From a virus, in IMG/VR virus record IMGVR_UViG_3300048835_000978, positions 22,346 to 86,345 of that record: DNA of 64,000 bases; one strand, written 5' to 3'. Made by a program: the position numbers and the translations under genes. This document shows, one piece after another, positions 8,792 through 16,935 of the stretch. The notes beneath the pieces were generated by a model, which did not search any database, was not told where the DNA came from, and saw nothing but the letters and a program-made list of their open reading frames with translations. How positions within the stretch are numbered: the first letter of the stretch is position 1; the number at the start of each line of letters is the position of its first letter.

Positions 8792-9358
8792 CTACGCCGC
8801 CTTCCAGTCGCTACTGTCGCTACGCATCTGCACTCCGCTTCTCATCCCGGCTTTTATAACGTCTGCTGCATGCGACAGTTCGTGCGCTAGGGTCGATTCA
8901 ATCTGATCGCGTCTATCAAAAAATTTAGATGGCCCCTGTGTTGTTATATGCACCCGACCCATATACGAATCGTAAGCAGCACGTGCGCCTTTCAGGCCGA
9001 CCGCCTTGCTCATGTCCTCTGATGTTTCATGCACAACGATCGAAACCAACTGGCTGCTGATCGCACTGGCCATCTTCTCCGGCATATCAGCAACAATTTG
9101 AGAGTACGCTTGTTCGACATAAGAAAAGCCCTCTTTGTCCGGGAATGGCTGCGACTTTTCTCCTGGACCGGCCCATGAATAGTGGCTAATTGGTACATTG
9201 TTCAATAGTTCGCGTTTACTGCCAGTTGCTGGCGGTGCGCCGCCGATGCCGCATGATGTAAATTGGCCGCCACCAGTTCGCCCAGCCGGCTTGCGACATA
9301 GGTTTCCCCTGATCTTGGCGGCAGCTTTACCAAGCAGCTGGTCGAGCGTCATGCTCAT
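8792..9358 (-). CDS. GGQF-motif metallopeptidase, interrupted by in-frame TAG
   Basis: 188 residues up to the TAG. The N-terminus has KPAGRTGGGQF, related to the motif of the next gene. The C-terminal half has TLAHELSHAAD, a clear HExxH zinc-protease signature. The usual third-ligand region (NPAEGFAEF) is present but lies after the TAG. Without it the enzyme should be inactive, unless the codon is read through or suppressed. Other genes here end in TAG (for example at 44430 and 28910), so general recoding is unlikely. Its ATG overlaps the portal stop by ATGA. Confidence 0.7.
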   Translation of the reverse strand: MSMTLDQLLGKAAAKIRGNLCRKPAGRTGGGQFTSCGIGGAPPATGSKRELLNNVPISHYSWAGPGEKSQPFPDKEGFSYVEQAYSQIVADMPEKMASAISSQLVSIVVHETSEDMSKAVGLKGARAAYDSYMGRVHITTQGPSKFFDRRDQIESTLAHELSHAADVIKAGMRSGVQMRSDSSDWKAA

Positions 9359-10920
9359 GTCGCCTTGCCCCCCTTGCCCTTCGGTACCCGCTTCTTCACG
9401 GGCGGTTTCTTGGCGGCGGCCTTAGCCTGCTGTTCCTTTGCCCCAATGACAAGCTCGGTACGTTCCATGTTGAAGCCATGGGCCTGCTCAGCCTGTGCGG
9501 CTTGCTGCTCGGCCTGGACATCGCGCATCGGCTGCTTGGCCCGCTCGTCGGTCGACGGCTCCATGTTCAGGAATTCGCGGATGTCGTTCTCGCTGGTGAT
9601 GCCGAGCTGTGCAGCCCATTGCATCTTGGCGAAGTGCATTTCGGCATCGTGCGGCTCGCACTCTTCGATCCAGGCATAAAGGTCGCCGCCGTCGCTGGGA
9701 AACTTGGTGCGGAAGCGGCGAGTCATCACCTGGCTCATCATCACGATCTGCGGATTGACCACGTTGGCGCAGAGCGTGTTGTCAGCCAGTGCCGACGAGG
9801 CGTAGCTGCTGGCCTCCATTTCGCCGGACGAAATCGGCGATACGCCGTAGCCGCGATCGATCCGCTTGCCCAGGTGTGTGTCGGTGTTGATGTAGTCCAT
9901 TTCGGCTGGCGAGTTGGTCCAGGGATAGATGTCCTCGATCAACCCGTCGATGATGGCCGGCTCGCCGTGGTGCTCGACGCCAGCGTAAGCGTACTTGACG
10001 GCATCGATCAGTTGCCGCCGCTGCTTCGGATTGAGAATGCGGCGCTGGTCCATTGGGCGGCCATCGGGACCAGGCAAGCGGCCAGCCTTGATGACCACGC
10101 CGGGTTTGGGGCCATTGCGATAGCTGGCTAGTTGTGATCGCTGGACGTGCTCGCCAAGCACGGCGGAAAACGCATTGGCTTGCAGCGGCGACAGAGCGCC
10201 GGTCGGGTCTTCCGGGTCCGGCAGATAGAAATAGCACATGTCATCGGCGGGAATCGGAATCGGCTTTGTCTGCCCGGTCGGCGTGACATCCCATCGCTCG
10301 ATCGTGGTGCGCCTGCCGAAGACTGGAGTAACCCAGTGGGCAGGGAACGGCCAGATCGACATTTCGCCATTTTCGTCCGGGCCATCGAGATACCAGTAAC
10401 TCTTGCCGGTGAGCTGCACGCTGGCGGCGGTGAAGTATGACAGGTGCCATCGCTCCATCAGATCGTTCGGCGTCTCGAACGCCCGCAGCATGGGATGGTT
10501 GTGATTAACTTCCATTCCTTCGGCCAGTTGCTTGCGGATGAAGTCTGGCGCCCGCTGGAATGTCTTGCGCAGAATCGGATCGGCCTGGATGCAATACATG
10601 CGCTCGCGGAACATCTTCGTGCGTTCCGGGCCGGCAGTCTGCCGCGACAGGCTGGTCGGCATCGTGCCAGCGCGGAATTCCTGGCGGGCGATGCGTGTGG
10701 CGATCGGACGAATGGCGGTGTAGACGTAGCCGCGGAAGTGCCTGTACTGCTCGCGGTGATGCTCGGTTTCGCGGTGGCGGCCAAACTCGTTTGAGTGCTG
10801 CTGCGAATAGAACGTGCCGCCGGATCGAGCGGACGCGCTGGCGCTGGCGGCCTTAAGAGACAGCGTGCGGTACTCGTCAGTGCGCCGCCGCGCGTCCGAG
10901 AGGATCATGTCGAGCTTCAT
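9355..10920 (-). CDS. portal protein (HK97-type)
   Basis: 521 residues resembling phage portal proteins of the HK97/lambda-like family: FRGYVYTAIRPIATRIA near the start, YWYLDGPDENGEMSIWP with the following proline-rich loop, RNGPKPGVVIKAGRL, and the ISSGEMEASSYASSALADNT segment. The portal forms the dodecameric ring through which DNA is packaged. A Gln/Ala-rich, then Lys-rich tail closes the protein. The start MKLDMILSDAR at 10920 is preferred to a longer frame start because the upstream 42 codons look non-coding. Confidence 0.85.
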   Translation of the reverse strand: MKLDMILSDARRRTDEYRTLSLKAASASASARSGGTFYSQQHSNEFGRHRETEHHREQYRHFRGYVYTAIRPIATRIARQEFRAGTMPTSLSRQTAGPERTKMFRERMYCIQADPILRKTFQRAPDFIRKQLAEGMEVNHNHPMLRAFETPNDLMERWHLSYFTAASVQLTGKSYWYLDGPDENGEMSIWPFPAHWVTPVFGRRTTIERWDVTPTGQTKPIPIPADDMCYFYLPDPEDPTGALSPLQANAFSAVLGEHVQRSQLASYRNGPKPGVVIKAGRLPGPDGRPMDQRRILNPKQRRQLIDAVKYAYAGVEHHGEPAIIDGLIEDIYPWTNSPAEMDYINTDTHLGKRIDRGYGVSPISSGEMEASSYASSALADNTLCANVVNPQIVMMSQVMTRRFRTKFPSDGGDLYAWIEECEPHDAEMHFAKMQWAAQLGITSENDIREFLNMEPSTDERAKQPMRDVQAEQQAAQAEQAHGFNMERTELVIGAKEQQAKAAAKKPPVKKRVPKGKGGKAT

Positions 10921-10951
10921 CGGCGAGCTTCCATTCTCCGCTGTGGCGATC

Positions 10952-11134
10952 TCAGCTATCGAGCCACTTAGTTCGCTTCTTTCGTAGTCGGCTTTTTCGC
11001 TGCAACCGCCCGCCGACATTGCGAGGGGATTCGAGCCCAATCGCAATTCGGTCGGCGCGACTTAACTCCCACACGCAAGGGCGGTATTGGCCGTCCCTGG
11101 TCCAGGTCCAAGCGATTGGCTTGCCGATGGACAT
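10952..11134 (-). CDS. small basic hypothetical protein, 60 aa
   Basis: MSIGKPIAWTWTRDGQYRPC begins the protein, which ends in a Lys/Arg-rich tail. It starts at the ATG in a TGATG overlap with the previous stop, which supports real translation. No family recognised. It lies between the small YRNGREAK-type gene and the portal. Confidence 0.6.
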   Translation of the reverse strand: MSIGKPIAWTWTRDGQYRPCVWELSRADRIAIGLESPRNVGGRLQRKSRLRKKRTKWLDS

Positions 11135-11391
11135 CACTTGCCTTCCGGCCGCTTGTCGAGACCCTTTTCGGCGATCATCGCCGCCACGTCATCCATGTGC
11201 AGGCAGTCGCACAGACACGCGCCAGTGATGGCCTGCTGAATCGGCGCGATGTTGCCGTTGCAGTGGTCGCTGCCGGGAGTGGCGTCATAAAGCACACCTG
11301 CGGCCACAATCTGAACTGGACCGCTGCCGTACCCGCCAAGCTGGATGATCTTGTCGCCGTTCTTCGCTTCACGCCCGTTTCTGTAATGCAC
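11134..11391 (-). CDS. small phage protein with YRNGREAKNGD motif
   Basis: 85 residues from a GTG at 11391 with GGAGG 6 nt upstream. The opening HYRNGREAKNGDKIIQ, then VLYDATPGSDHCNGNI, resembles a widespread family of small phage beta-barrel-like proteins of unknown role. The C-terminus has a CLCDCLH cysteine cluster. It overlaps the next gene by TGATG. Confidence 0.65.
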   Translation of the reverse strand: MHYRNGREAKNGDKIIQLGGYGSGPVQIVAAGVLYDATPGSDHCNGNIAPIQQAITGACLCDCLHMDDVAAMIAEKGLDKRPEGK

Positions 11392-11408
11392 GACGAACCT
11401 CCATAGAG

Positions 11409-11555
11409 TTACCACGGTCGTTTTCCGACGCGGAGACAATCTACTGGGCAATAGCGCTTTCTGCCTAGGTTTTCGTACCAGATGGCGGCTTTGGCTTCCT
11501 GCCGAAACCGCTTGGCGCGGCGGGATTTGATGCGACGAATACGGCGATCGGTCAC
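11409..11555 (-). CDS. 48-aa highly basic protein
   Basis: GTG start at 11555 overlapping the previous stop as GTGA; stop TAA at 11411-11409. The protein begins MTDRRIRRIKSRRAKRFRQE and is dominated by Arg and Lys, with two cysteines in RYCPVDC. The tight overlap on one side and short gap on the other argue that it is a real gene. It may bind nucleic acid. Confidence 0.55.
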   Translation of the reverse strand: MTDRRIRRIKSRRAKRFRQEAKAAIWYENLGRKRYCPVDCLRVGKRPW

Positions 11556-11854
11556 TTGATTTTCAGGCTCTCTTCGAGTGTCGCCAAAAATTGCTCAGAC
11601 TCTCGCCGCAACATCTTGCGGAAGAATTGCTTCTCGTACAGTTCTTTGACGGCATCGATCGCGCGGTTGTAAGCCTCTTTTTCCAGGTCGCCCGCGTCGA
11701 CGTGCTGCGTCGTCTCGACACCAATGAGCTGCCCCAGGTCGTTCATCGCCTCGATCGCTTCCGGGCAGGCTCCTGAGAGGCCAAAGAATCGAACGAAGGG
11801 CCAGAGGCGGCGGCCGACGCCCTCAAATGCGGCGATGCGTTCTGTGTCGGTCAT
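11552..11854 (-). CDS. hypothetical helical protein, 100 aa
   Basis: Mostly helical and acidic, beginning MTDTERIAAFEGVGRRLWPF and ending in a charged helix (RRESEQFLATLEESLKIK). No family recognised. It is coupled by ATGA to the upstream gene and GTGA to the downstream one. Confidence 0.65.
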   Translation of the reverse strand: MTDTERIAAFEGVGRRLWPFVRFFGLSGACPEAIEAMNDLGQLIGVETTQHVDAGDLEKEAYNRAIDAVKELYEKQFFRKMLRRESEQFLATLEESLKIK

Positions 11855-12087
11855 TGCGAAAAACCGATCTTCTGTTGCTGAGTTTCAGGCATGCGCTCGA
11901 CTTCAATTGATTCGAGCCACAATTCCTTGCGGTCACGACCTTGCCACCAGATGCATTTATAGGTGACATGCCGATTTTCCTCGATCATTACGGCGATGAC
12001 AGTTGCCGGAATTGATTCCGACTTTTCGCGATGATTCCTGTGGCCACCAATTAAGACTGGCGACCCTGGCTGAATAATTTCGATCAT
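11851..12087 (-). CDS. hypothetical protein, 78 aa
   Basis: Begins MIEIIQPGSPVLIGGHRNHR and looks like a small beta-barrel (KCIWWQGRDRKELWLESIEV). The ATG at 12087 overlaps the previous stop by ATGA, and its own stop overlaps the next ATG the same way. Function unknown. Confidence 0.65.
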   Translation of the reverse strand: MIEIIQPGSPVLIGGHRNHREKSESIPATVIAVMIEENRHVTYKCIWWQGRDRKELWLESIEVERMPETQQQKIGFSQ

Positions 12088-12344
12088 GCTTGCGGCTGCT
12101 CCATGCGGGATATGCCTTGCGTCAGCTCGGCTGACTGCCGAGAGAACCAAGCTCGATTGGCTTCAATGAACTCCATGTTCATTTCATGCAGCGCAGCGAA
12201 TCGTTTGAGCGACAATTCATGCATGCTGATTTCGTGCTCTAGCCGGCCTACTTCTTGCGACAGACGGCGATTCTCGAACACCAGCGACTGATCGCCGAGC
12301 CGGCGCAGTGGTAACAGGAAAATGCGGTTAAGCCAGTAGAGCAT
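12084..12344 (-). CDS. membrane-anchored coiled-coil protein
   Basis: 86 residues. A short hydrophobic N-terminus (MLYWLNRIFLLPL) is followed by a long charged helix with coiled-coil character (FENRRLSQEVGRLEHEI). This could be a small membrane-anchored protein such as an i-spanin-like or assembly factor. An upstream in-frame ATG at 12371 would overlap the previous gene more. Confidence 0.6.
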   Translation of the reverse strand: MLYWLNRIFLLPLRRLGDQSLVFENRRLSQEVGRLEHEISMHELSLKRFAALHEMNMEFIEANRAWFSRQSAELTQGISRMEQPQA

Positions 12345-12349
12345 GGAAC

Positions 12350-12751
12350 TCACTTGAGGAATCGTTTGCACATGCCGAGAGCGGACTGGATATACATTCC
12401 CAAATCGCTATAGGGCTCCTCGTCGATGGCAAACAACAGGTCTTCCAGGATGTCACTGATGCCAAGCACTTCGCCGGCCGCAATCGGGTCTTTGCACGAC
12501 AGTTCACCTGTATGACAGATACAAAGTGCCATGATCGGGCAGACTCGCAGTGTATTGCGCGGCGGATTGCCGGCAGGCTTGCCGCGAATCATGCCAGCAG
12601 GCGAGCGTTGATCGGAGTAGATAAACCACTCGAAGCGCTGGCGAGGGCCGTCGTGCAGTGCTGTGGCGAACGAACAGAGTACCGCGTTGCGATGGTGATC
12701 GTAGAACCGATCCATTGAGCCCAGGTTGTACTTGGATGTCATGCGTGACAT
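12350..12751 (-). CDS. hypothetical protein, 133 aa
   Basis: Contains segments VCPIMALCICHTGELSCKD and GISDILEDLLFAIDEEPYSD, with several Cys/His that might bind metal. No family recognised. It lies 5 nt after the preceding gene and 5 nt before the next start, so it is part of the same late operon. Confidence 0.65.
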   Translation of the reverse strand: MSRMTSKYNLGSMDRFYDHHRNAVLCSFATALHDGPRQRFEWFIYSDQRSPAGMIRGKPAGNPPRNTLRVCPIMALCICHTGELSCKDPIAAGEVLGISDILEDLLFAIDEEPYSDLGMYIQSALGMCKRFLK

Positions 12752-12756
12752 GCCTT

Positions 12757-13308
12757 TTAGCCCCCGGTGTCACTGCGATCCACTGAAATGACTTCCCATT
12801 TTCCAGCAGCACTGTTCCATTGATGCGTCTCCGGCGCGATGATTTCCCATTTGTCAATTGTCGACTTTCGGTCGATCATCTTTCGCCATGTTCGCTCGCA
12901 AGTCGCTCCATTCAAGTTACAAAGAAGATTGTGCATTGGCGAAACGGAAATTGACGCAATCTGGCGGTCGCCAACCTGATCGTGAATCTTCGGAACATAC
13001 TCTTTTGCTATCGCTTCCTCTGGGGTTTTGGCCCAGACCACCCAGCGATAACCGTACTGCTTGCCGTTTTCCAGCGTGCATAAGATTTCCCATGGCAACC
13101 GGCCGCCACTAAGGATAATCGGATCGCTGTGAAGCTTGCCACCTCGATAGTTGTCTTCGATCGCGTTCATCAGTTTTTCTCGCTGAGCGGCTCTTAGTAG
13201 GCTACGACGTGGCGTCTGGCATATAGCACTGCACGCCGCCGGCAATCCAAATAGGGCGGCGATCGCACCAATAATCTGACCAAAAAAAGATCGGCGAACG
13301 TTGTTCAT
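12757..13308 (-). CDS. exported hypothetical protein with Tat-like signal
   Basis: 183 residues. The N-terminus NVRRSFFGQIIGAIAALFGL has a twin-arginine motif followed by a hydrophobic core and a small-residue end (PAACSA), resembling a Tat signal peptide. The rest is unassigned, with WVVWAKTPEEAIAKEYVPKI suggesting a small alpha/beta domain. Tat export of a phage-encoded protein is unusual. The ATG overlaps the previous stop by ATGA. Confidence 0.65.
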   Translation of the reverse strand: MNNVRRSFFGQIIGAIAALFGLPAACSAICQTPRRSLLRAAQREKLMNAIEDNYRGGKLHSDPIILSGGRLPWEILCTLENGKQYGYRWVVWAKTPEEAIAKEYVPKIHDQVGDRQIASISVSPMHNLLCNLNGATCERTWRKMIDRKSTIDKWEIIAPETHQWNSAAGKWEVISVDRSDTGG

Positions 13309-13604
13309 CTCTGCTCCGAACTGATAATACTGAAATCGAACGTCGGGTCCGCGATCACAAATCGAATGTCATCGCCCCATGCAGTGCGAAGTTGATCAGT
13401 AATCGCCTGGCGGTGCTCTTTCGTCAACATCGAGCTGACGCGAACTAGCACTCGATCGCCGGGCTGTAAGTTCATGCGGCACACTTGGGCGTTCACCAGC
13501 TCGATACGCATTACTTCGGAAGTACGAAGCGAGGGCGGCGGCGGCGAAAACGGCGGCTCCGGTTTCGTGCCTGGTGGCGGCGGTTCTGGTTGCTTTGCGC
13601 CCAT
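13305..13604 (-). CDS. hypothetical protein with proline-rich N-terminus
   Basis: The first 25 residues are proline-rich (EPPPPGTKPEPPFSPPPP). The rest (MNLQPGDRVLVRVSSMLTKE) looks like a small beta domain followed by an RTAWGDDIRFVIAD segment. No family recognised. The stop overlaps the Tat-like gene start by ATGA. Confidence 0.6.
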   Translation of the reverse strand: MGAKQPEPPPPGTKPEPPFSPPPPSLRTSEVMRIELVNAQVCRMNLQPGDRVLVRVSSMLTKEHRQAITDQLRTAWGDDIRFVIADPTFDFSIISSEQR

Positions 13605-13606
13605 GG

Positions 13607-13891
13607 CTATTGCTTTAGTTCGGTGACTGAGAAGCCATGCCGTTCGTACTTTGAATCATGCGCAATCGTGGTTGCTGTGCCTCGCTTTCCAGCCAACCAG
13701 CCTTGCTTGGCCGCCGACGCGAGCAATCGCCAGAATTCATTCTCTGTGATCTTGCGATTCGGAAAGCGGCGGCGGAAGTGGCCAAGCAGCTCATCGAACT
13801 CCGGCGTGTACGGCAACCGATCGCGCGGCGTCGGGCAGGCCAAAAGCAAGCTGCGGCAGTAGTCGCGTTCCTGTCGTTCTTCCGGGGTCAT
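13607..13891 (-). CDS. hypothetical helical protein, 94 aa
   Basis: Charged helical protein with YTPEFDELLGHFRRRFPNRK and NEFWRLLASAAKQGWLAG. The ATG at 13891 gives an ATGA overlap with the previous stop; an ATG two codons earlier at 13897 is the alternative. It could be a small DNA-binding protein, but no helix-turn-helix is certain. Confidence 0.6.
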   Translation of the reverse strand: MTPEERQERDYCRSLLLACPTPRDRLPYTPEFDELLGHFRRRFPNRKITENEFWRLLASAAKQGWLAGKRGTATTIAHDSKYERHGFSVTELKQ

Positions 13892-14076
13892 GTCCATTTG
13901 CCAAAGATGGTAGGGTATTCTCTCTCGGCACTTCGCGCCATGACATGTCTTTGCAGGTCATGTATCTTTGTTGCGAACTCACTACACTCATCTGGATGGT
14001 GGTCGCCAAGACTGACAAAACAAGAGTAGGCGTCGCCGAGCATCTGGATCAGGTGGATTTCATTCTCCGTCAACAT
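13888..14076 (-). CDS. small hypothetical protein, 62 aa
   Basis: Begins MLTENEIHLIQMLGDAYSCF, with several His and Cys. It starts 4 nt after the large terminase stop and overlaps the next gene. No family recognised. Confidence 0.6.
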   Translation of the reverse strand: MLTENEIHLIQMLGDAYSCFVSLGDHHPDECSEFATKIHDLQRHVMARSAEREYPTIFGKWT

Positions 14077-14079
14077 AGA

Positions 14080-15945
14080 TCACCAACTCTCGTCGCTAAT
14101 GATTGACCTTACATCGCTGCCTCCACTGGAACGGCGGCCGTAGTTTCGCTCCAGGTACGCTACAAGGTCATTTTCGTTTTCGTCAAGCTGTCCTTCGCGC
14201 TCGCGCTGTCGCTGGATGTGCTCCGGCGCTGGCGGCCACGACACGAGCGGGCCAGAGTACATGGCGAACTGGCTATTGAGCGAATGCAGCTCGCGGACGG
14301 CATGGAACAGCATGACCGTGGCGTCGCCCTTGTCAGGCGAGCGACCGAGCTTTTCGCGGACAGTCGGCGCGTCCTCGGCCATACCAGGATGACGGTCCTT
14401 TGGCGTCAGCAGGAATCGCAGGCTGTCGCCGCTACTGGAATAGACCTTTTCCGGGGCACATAATTCCTGGGCCAGCTCATCGTCATCGGGCAGCATCCAG
14501 GCGGTATCGCCCCACTGGTCATCCGGGTTGAGCCGGCGGCCGAGCGTGCCATAGGACTCGGCTCGCAGGTTGCCGTAATAGGCCCGCAGCTCCATGCTTG
14601 GTGCCGCGCCGCCCATGAACTCGATCACCCAGACGCCCATGTCCTTGAGCTTGTCGGCGGTGCCGGCGCCCAGCCCGACTGTATCAACCACGACGGGATG
14701 GCAGTGCTTAGTCAGGTCGATGCCATACGTCTCGCTGACCAGATGGACGATGTACGCAGCATGCTCCGTGGTGCTCGTCTTCTGCCAGGTGTGCAGCGCC
14801 TTGAGCCCCAGTAAACCGCCAACGGCCAGGACGGTGTTGTCGCCGGAGAGCGAGCGGGCCACGTCGACCGCGAAACATTCGATCTCGATCGCCTCGTAGT
14901 TCCACGCTTGCTGGTGCCGCCGCAGCCACGAGGCCAGGATGACTTGCTTCTCGATGTCTTCGGTTGGAAACTTGCCATGAGCGAAGATGTCAACGTGTCG
15001 CTGATCCAGATGGCGACTGATGCCCTGGAAGCGAGCCAGATCGCATTGGTTGGGGATCAGCGGCCGGACGTGAACATAGTATTCATCCGGGATGCGTTCA
15101 TTTGGCTGAAATACGCGGTCTTTGATCGTGATGCCGTTCGGTGGCGCAACAGGCGTTTCGAGTCGCGATCGCTTGACATTGGAGCAGTCGAGGCCGCCGA
15201 CAGTGACGCATCGCCTCAGACCGAACGCACCCTCGACTGTCTGCGTGACATCCCGGTCGACACATGGATCGTACCCCTTGTAAAACCAGCCAGAGAGCGT
15301 GCGAGGATTAGACAGCGCCACAATCTTGCGGAACTGCTTCTGGGCGTTCTCGTAGAGCAGCCCGCGGCAGTTCGAGGACTCGTCGAACACGAATAGAGTA
15401 CGCGGCCCATGTTGCCCTGAAAAGCCTTCGCCGCTCGACGGGTTGCGGACGACAAGGTAGCGAGTTTCGTGGCACTTGATTTCATCAGTGAGGGCGTCGC
15501 CTGGCAAGTCGACGGCTGCGGTGTTGCGCCACATCAGCACTTCGCCGTAGAGGTTTTTCTGGCAGTGCTCGTAGCTGGTCGACGTGAGGATGATCTTGCA
15601 TTCATCCCAAACATAGAGCCACAGATTGATGGCGATCGAGACGGCCGTGCCCTTGCCGGCCTTCGTGTTTCCTTTGATGAAAATCTCGCGGATCGTGTCG
15701 TCGAAGAAAGATCGGATGATGTCGCGCTGCCAGTTGTCGATGCACAGGCAAGGGTCGAGCGGCTTGCCGGGCTCGCCTTCGAAGAATCCTGTTTCGGCTG
15801 GATCGGTGACGATCAGCGACGGCCAGATATGGGCGATCAGCGGGAACGGGTCGCCAGCGCGGCACTTGCGTTTCAGAAACTCGATCGCTGCCGCTTCCAG
15901 GGCTATTGGGTTGATCTCAGCGGGTGGCGAGTTGACGGTGCTCAT
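14080..15945 (-). CDS. terminase large subunit
   Basis: 621 residues with both functional parts of the packaging motor. The ATPase part has Walker A GNTKAGKGT at 92-100 and Walker B LFVFDES ending near residue 190. The nuclease part has the RNase H-like acidic residues in AVDVARSLSGDNT, PVVVDTVGLGAG and SPDKGDATVM. The protein cuts concatemeric DNA and pumps it through the portal encoded a few genes later. It overlaps the SPFH gene by ATGA. Confidence 0.9.
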   Translation of the reverse strand: MSTVNSPPAEINPIALEAAAIEFLKRKCRAGDPFPLIAHIWPSLIVTDPAETGFFEGEPGKPLDPCLCIDNWQRDIIRSFFDDTIREIFIKGNTKAGKGTAVSIAINLWLYVWDECKIILTSTSYEHCQKNLYGEVLMWRNTAAVDLPGDALTDEIKCHETRYLVVRNPSSGEGFSGQHGPRTLFVFDESSNCRGLLYENAQKQFRKIVALSNPRTLSGWFYKGYDPCVDRDVTQTVEGAFGLRRCVTVGGLDCSNVKRSRLETPVAPPNGITIKDRVFQPNERIPDEYYVHVRPLIPNQCDLARFQGISRHLDQRHVDIFAHGKFPTEDIEKQVILASWLRRHQQAWNYEAIEIECFAVDVARSLSGDNTVLAVGGLLGLKALHTWQKTSTTEHAAYIVHLVSETYGIDLTKHCHPVVVDTVGLGAGTADKLKDMGVWVIEFMGGAAPSMELRAYYGNLRAESYGTLGRRLNPDDQWGDTAWMLPDDDELAQELCAPEKVYSSSGDSLRFLLTPKDRHPGMAEDAPTVREKLGRSPDKGDATVMLFHAVRELHSLNSQFAMYSGPLVSWPPAPEHIQRQREREGQLDENENDLVAYLERNYGRRSSGGSDVRSIISDESW

Positions 15946-16502
15946 TTCAGGCCAGTGTTCTCGCGTTCAAGATCGAGGCCCGACAGATTCATGTAGTCGT
16001 TAGAGAGCAGTCGGTACGTCCTCACGAAAGCAAATCCGGTGACAAACGCCTGGAGTTGATTCAGCCCCCATGCGTTTAGCTCGCTAATTTCCTTGTTGAT
16101 GGACTCCTCGATGTCGCCCGGCCTCAAGTCGGTCGACGCATGAGCTGAGATATACTTGGCCGACTTCGCCAGCACAAAATTCAACAGCGTATGCTCAGGG
16201 TTCGCCACTTCGTGGTAGAGCTTTACGAGATCGCTGATCGCAAACTGGACCGCAAACGATACGGTAACGACCTTGCCGTCCGACGTGGCCATCGTCTGGT
16301 TGGTCGTCGTCATTATTCGCAGTCGAACGCTCTGTGAATAAACGCGGTCGAGAAACGGGATGCGGAAGTGGATTCCGGGCGATAGTAGCTTCGTGGTTTT
16401 GCCGAGACGAACGAGCAGTCCAGCCTCCCATGCGGCGATAACAACCCACCATTGAAATGGCTTGCCGATCGATCCGAGTAACTGTGTGAGCCAGGTGGAC
16501 AT
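15942..16502 (-). CDS. SPFH / band-7 (stomatin-prohibitin) domain protein
   Basis: 186 residues. A hydrophobic N-terminus (WWVVIAAWEAGLLVRLG) leads into a typical SPFH domain: KLLSPGIHFRIPFLDRVY, then TSDGKVVTVSFAVQFAISD, then LRPGDIEESINKEI and an AWGLNQLQAF segment. SPFH proteins are membrane-anchored and form large rings, such as HflK/HflC around FtsH. A phage copy coupled by overlap to the large terminase gene is unexpected. The start at 16502 follows the previous stop by one base. Confidence 0.7.
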   Translation of the reverse strand: MSTWLTQLLGSIGKPFQWWVVIAAWEAGLLVRLGKTTKLLSPGIHFRIPFLDRVYSQSVRLRIMTTTNQTMATSDGKVVTVSFAVQFAISDLVKLYHEVANPEHTLLNFVLAKSAKYISAHASTDLRPGDIEESINKEISELNAWGLNQLQAFVTGFAFVRTYRLLSNDYMNLSGLDLERENTGLK

Positions 16503-16503
16503 G

Positions 16504-16932
16504 TTATCTCGGCTTGCTGGACTTCGCTGAGAACCCAATCTCTTCGAGTCGCTTGAACACGTTGGCTATCGTCTTCTCGCCCACGTTCGACAGCGACATG
16601 AGTTGCCCGCGAGTGAGCTTAAGAAGATCCTTTAGGTATAGCACTCCGGCCTCTTCCATGCGGTTCACGAACCGCAGCTCGATGTCGCCGAAGATTTCGG
16701 CCAGGCTGGTTTCCAGCCACAGCTCGCGAGTCATTTCTTCGGAGCACGCCTGGCCCACCGACTTCAATTCTTTCTCTAATTCCATGATCCGCTCATTGTG
16801 AAAGTCGATCTGCATCTGAATGCAGCGGGCTCGCGTCAGTGGCGTCGATCCAGTGATGCCATCCACGCCGAGAATAACCTGAGACTCATTCCCCTTGACG
16901 AAGCGACGGCGGCCTTCGATTTGCTTGATCAT
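16504..16932 (-). CDS. RNA polymerase alpha-CTD-like protein
   Basis: 142 residues. The C-terminal 55 residues match the RpoA C-terminal helix-hairpin-helix domain: LRFVNRMEEAGVLYLKDLLK, then LTRGQLMSLSNVGEKTIAN and VFKRLEEIGF, with the usual N, GV and NVGEK positions. The N-terminal half is a charged coiled-coil-like region (NERIMELEKELK). In bacteria the alpha-CTD contacts UP elements and activators. A phage version might redirect host transcription, or merely use the fold to bind DNA. It precedes the SPFH and terminase genes. Confidence 0.65.
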   Translation of the reverse strand: MIKQIEGRRRFVKGNESQVILGVDGITGSTPLTRARCIQMQIDFHNERIMELEKELKSVGQACSEEMTRELWLETSLAEIFGDIELRFVNRMEEAGVLYLKDLLKLTRGQLMSLSNVGEKTIANVFKRLEEIGFSAKSSKPR

Positions 16933-16935
16933 TGG

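Noticed and set aside
8792-8794. Genome-wide recoding of TAG as a sense codon
   Set aside because: Other clear genes end in TAG (28910, 44430, 383), so the amber codon in the metallopeptidase is a local event.
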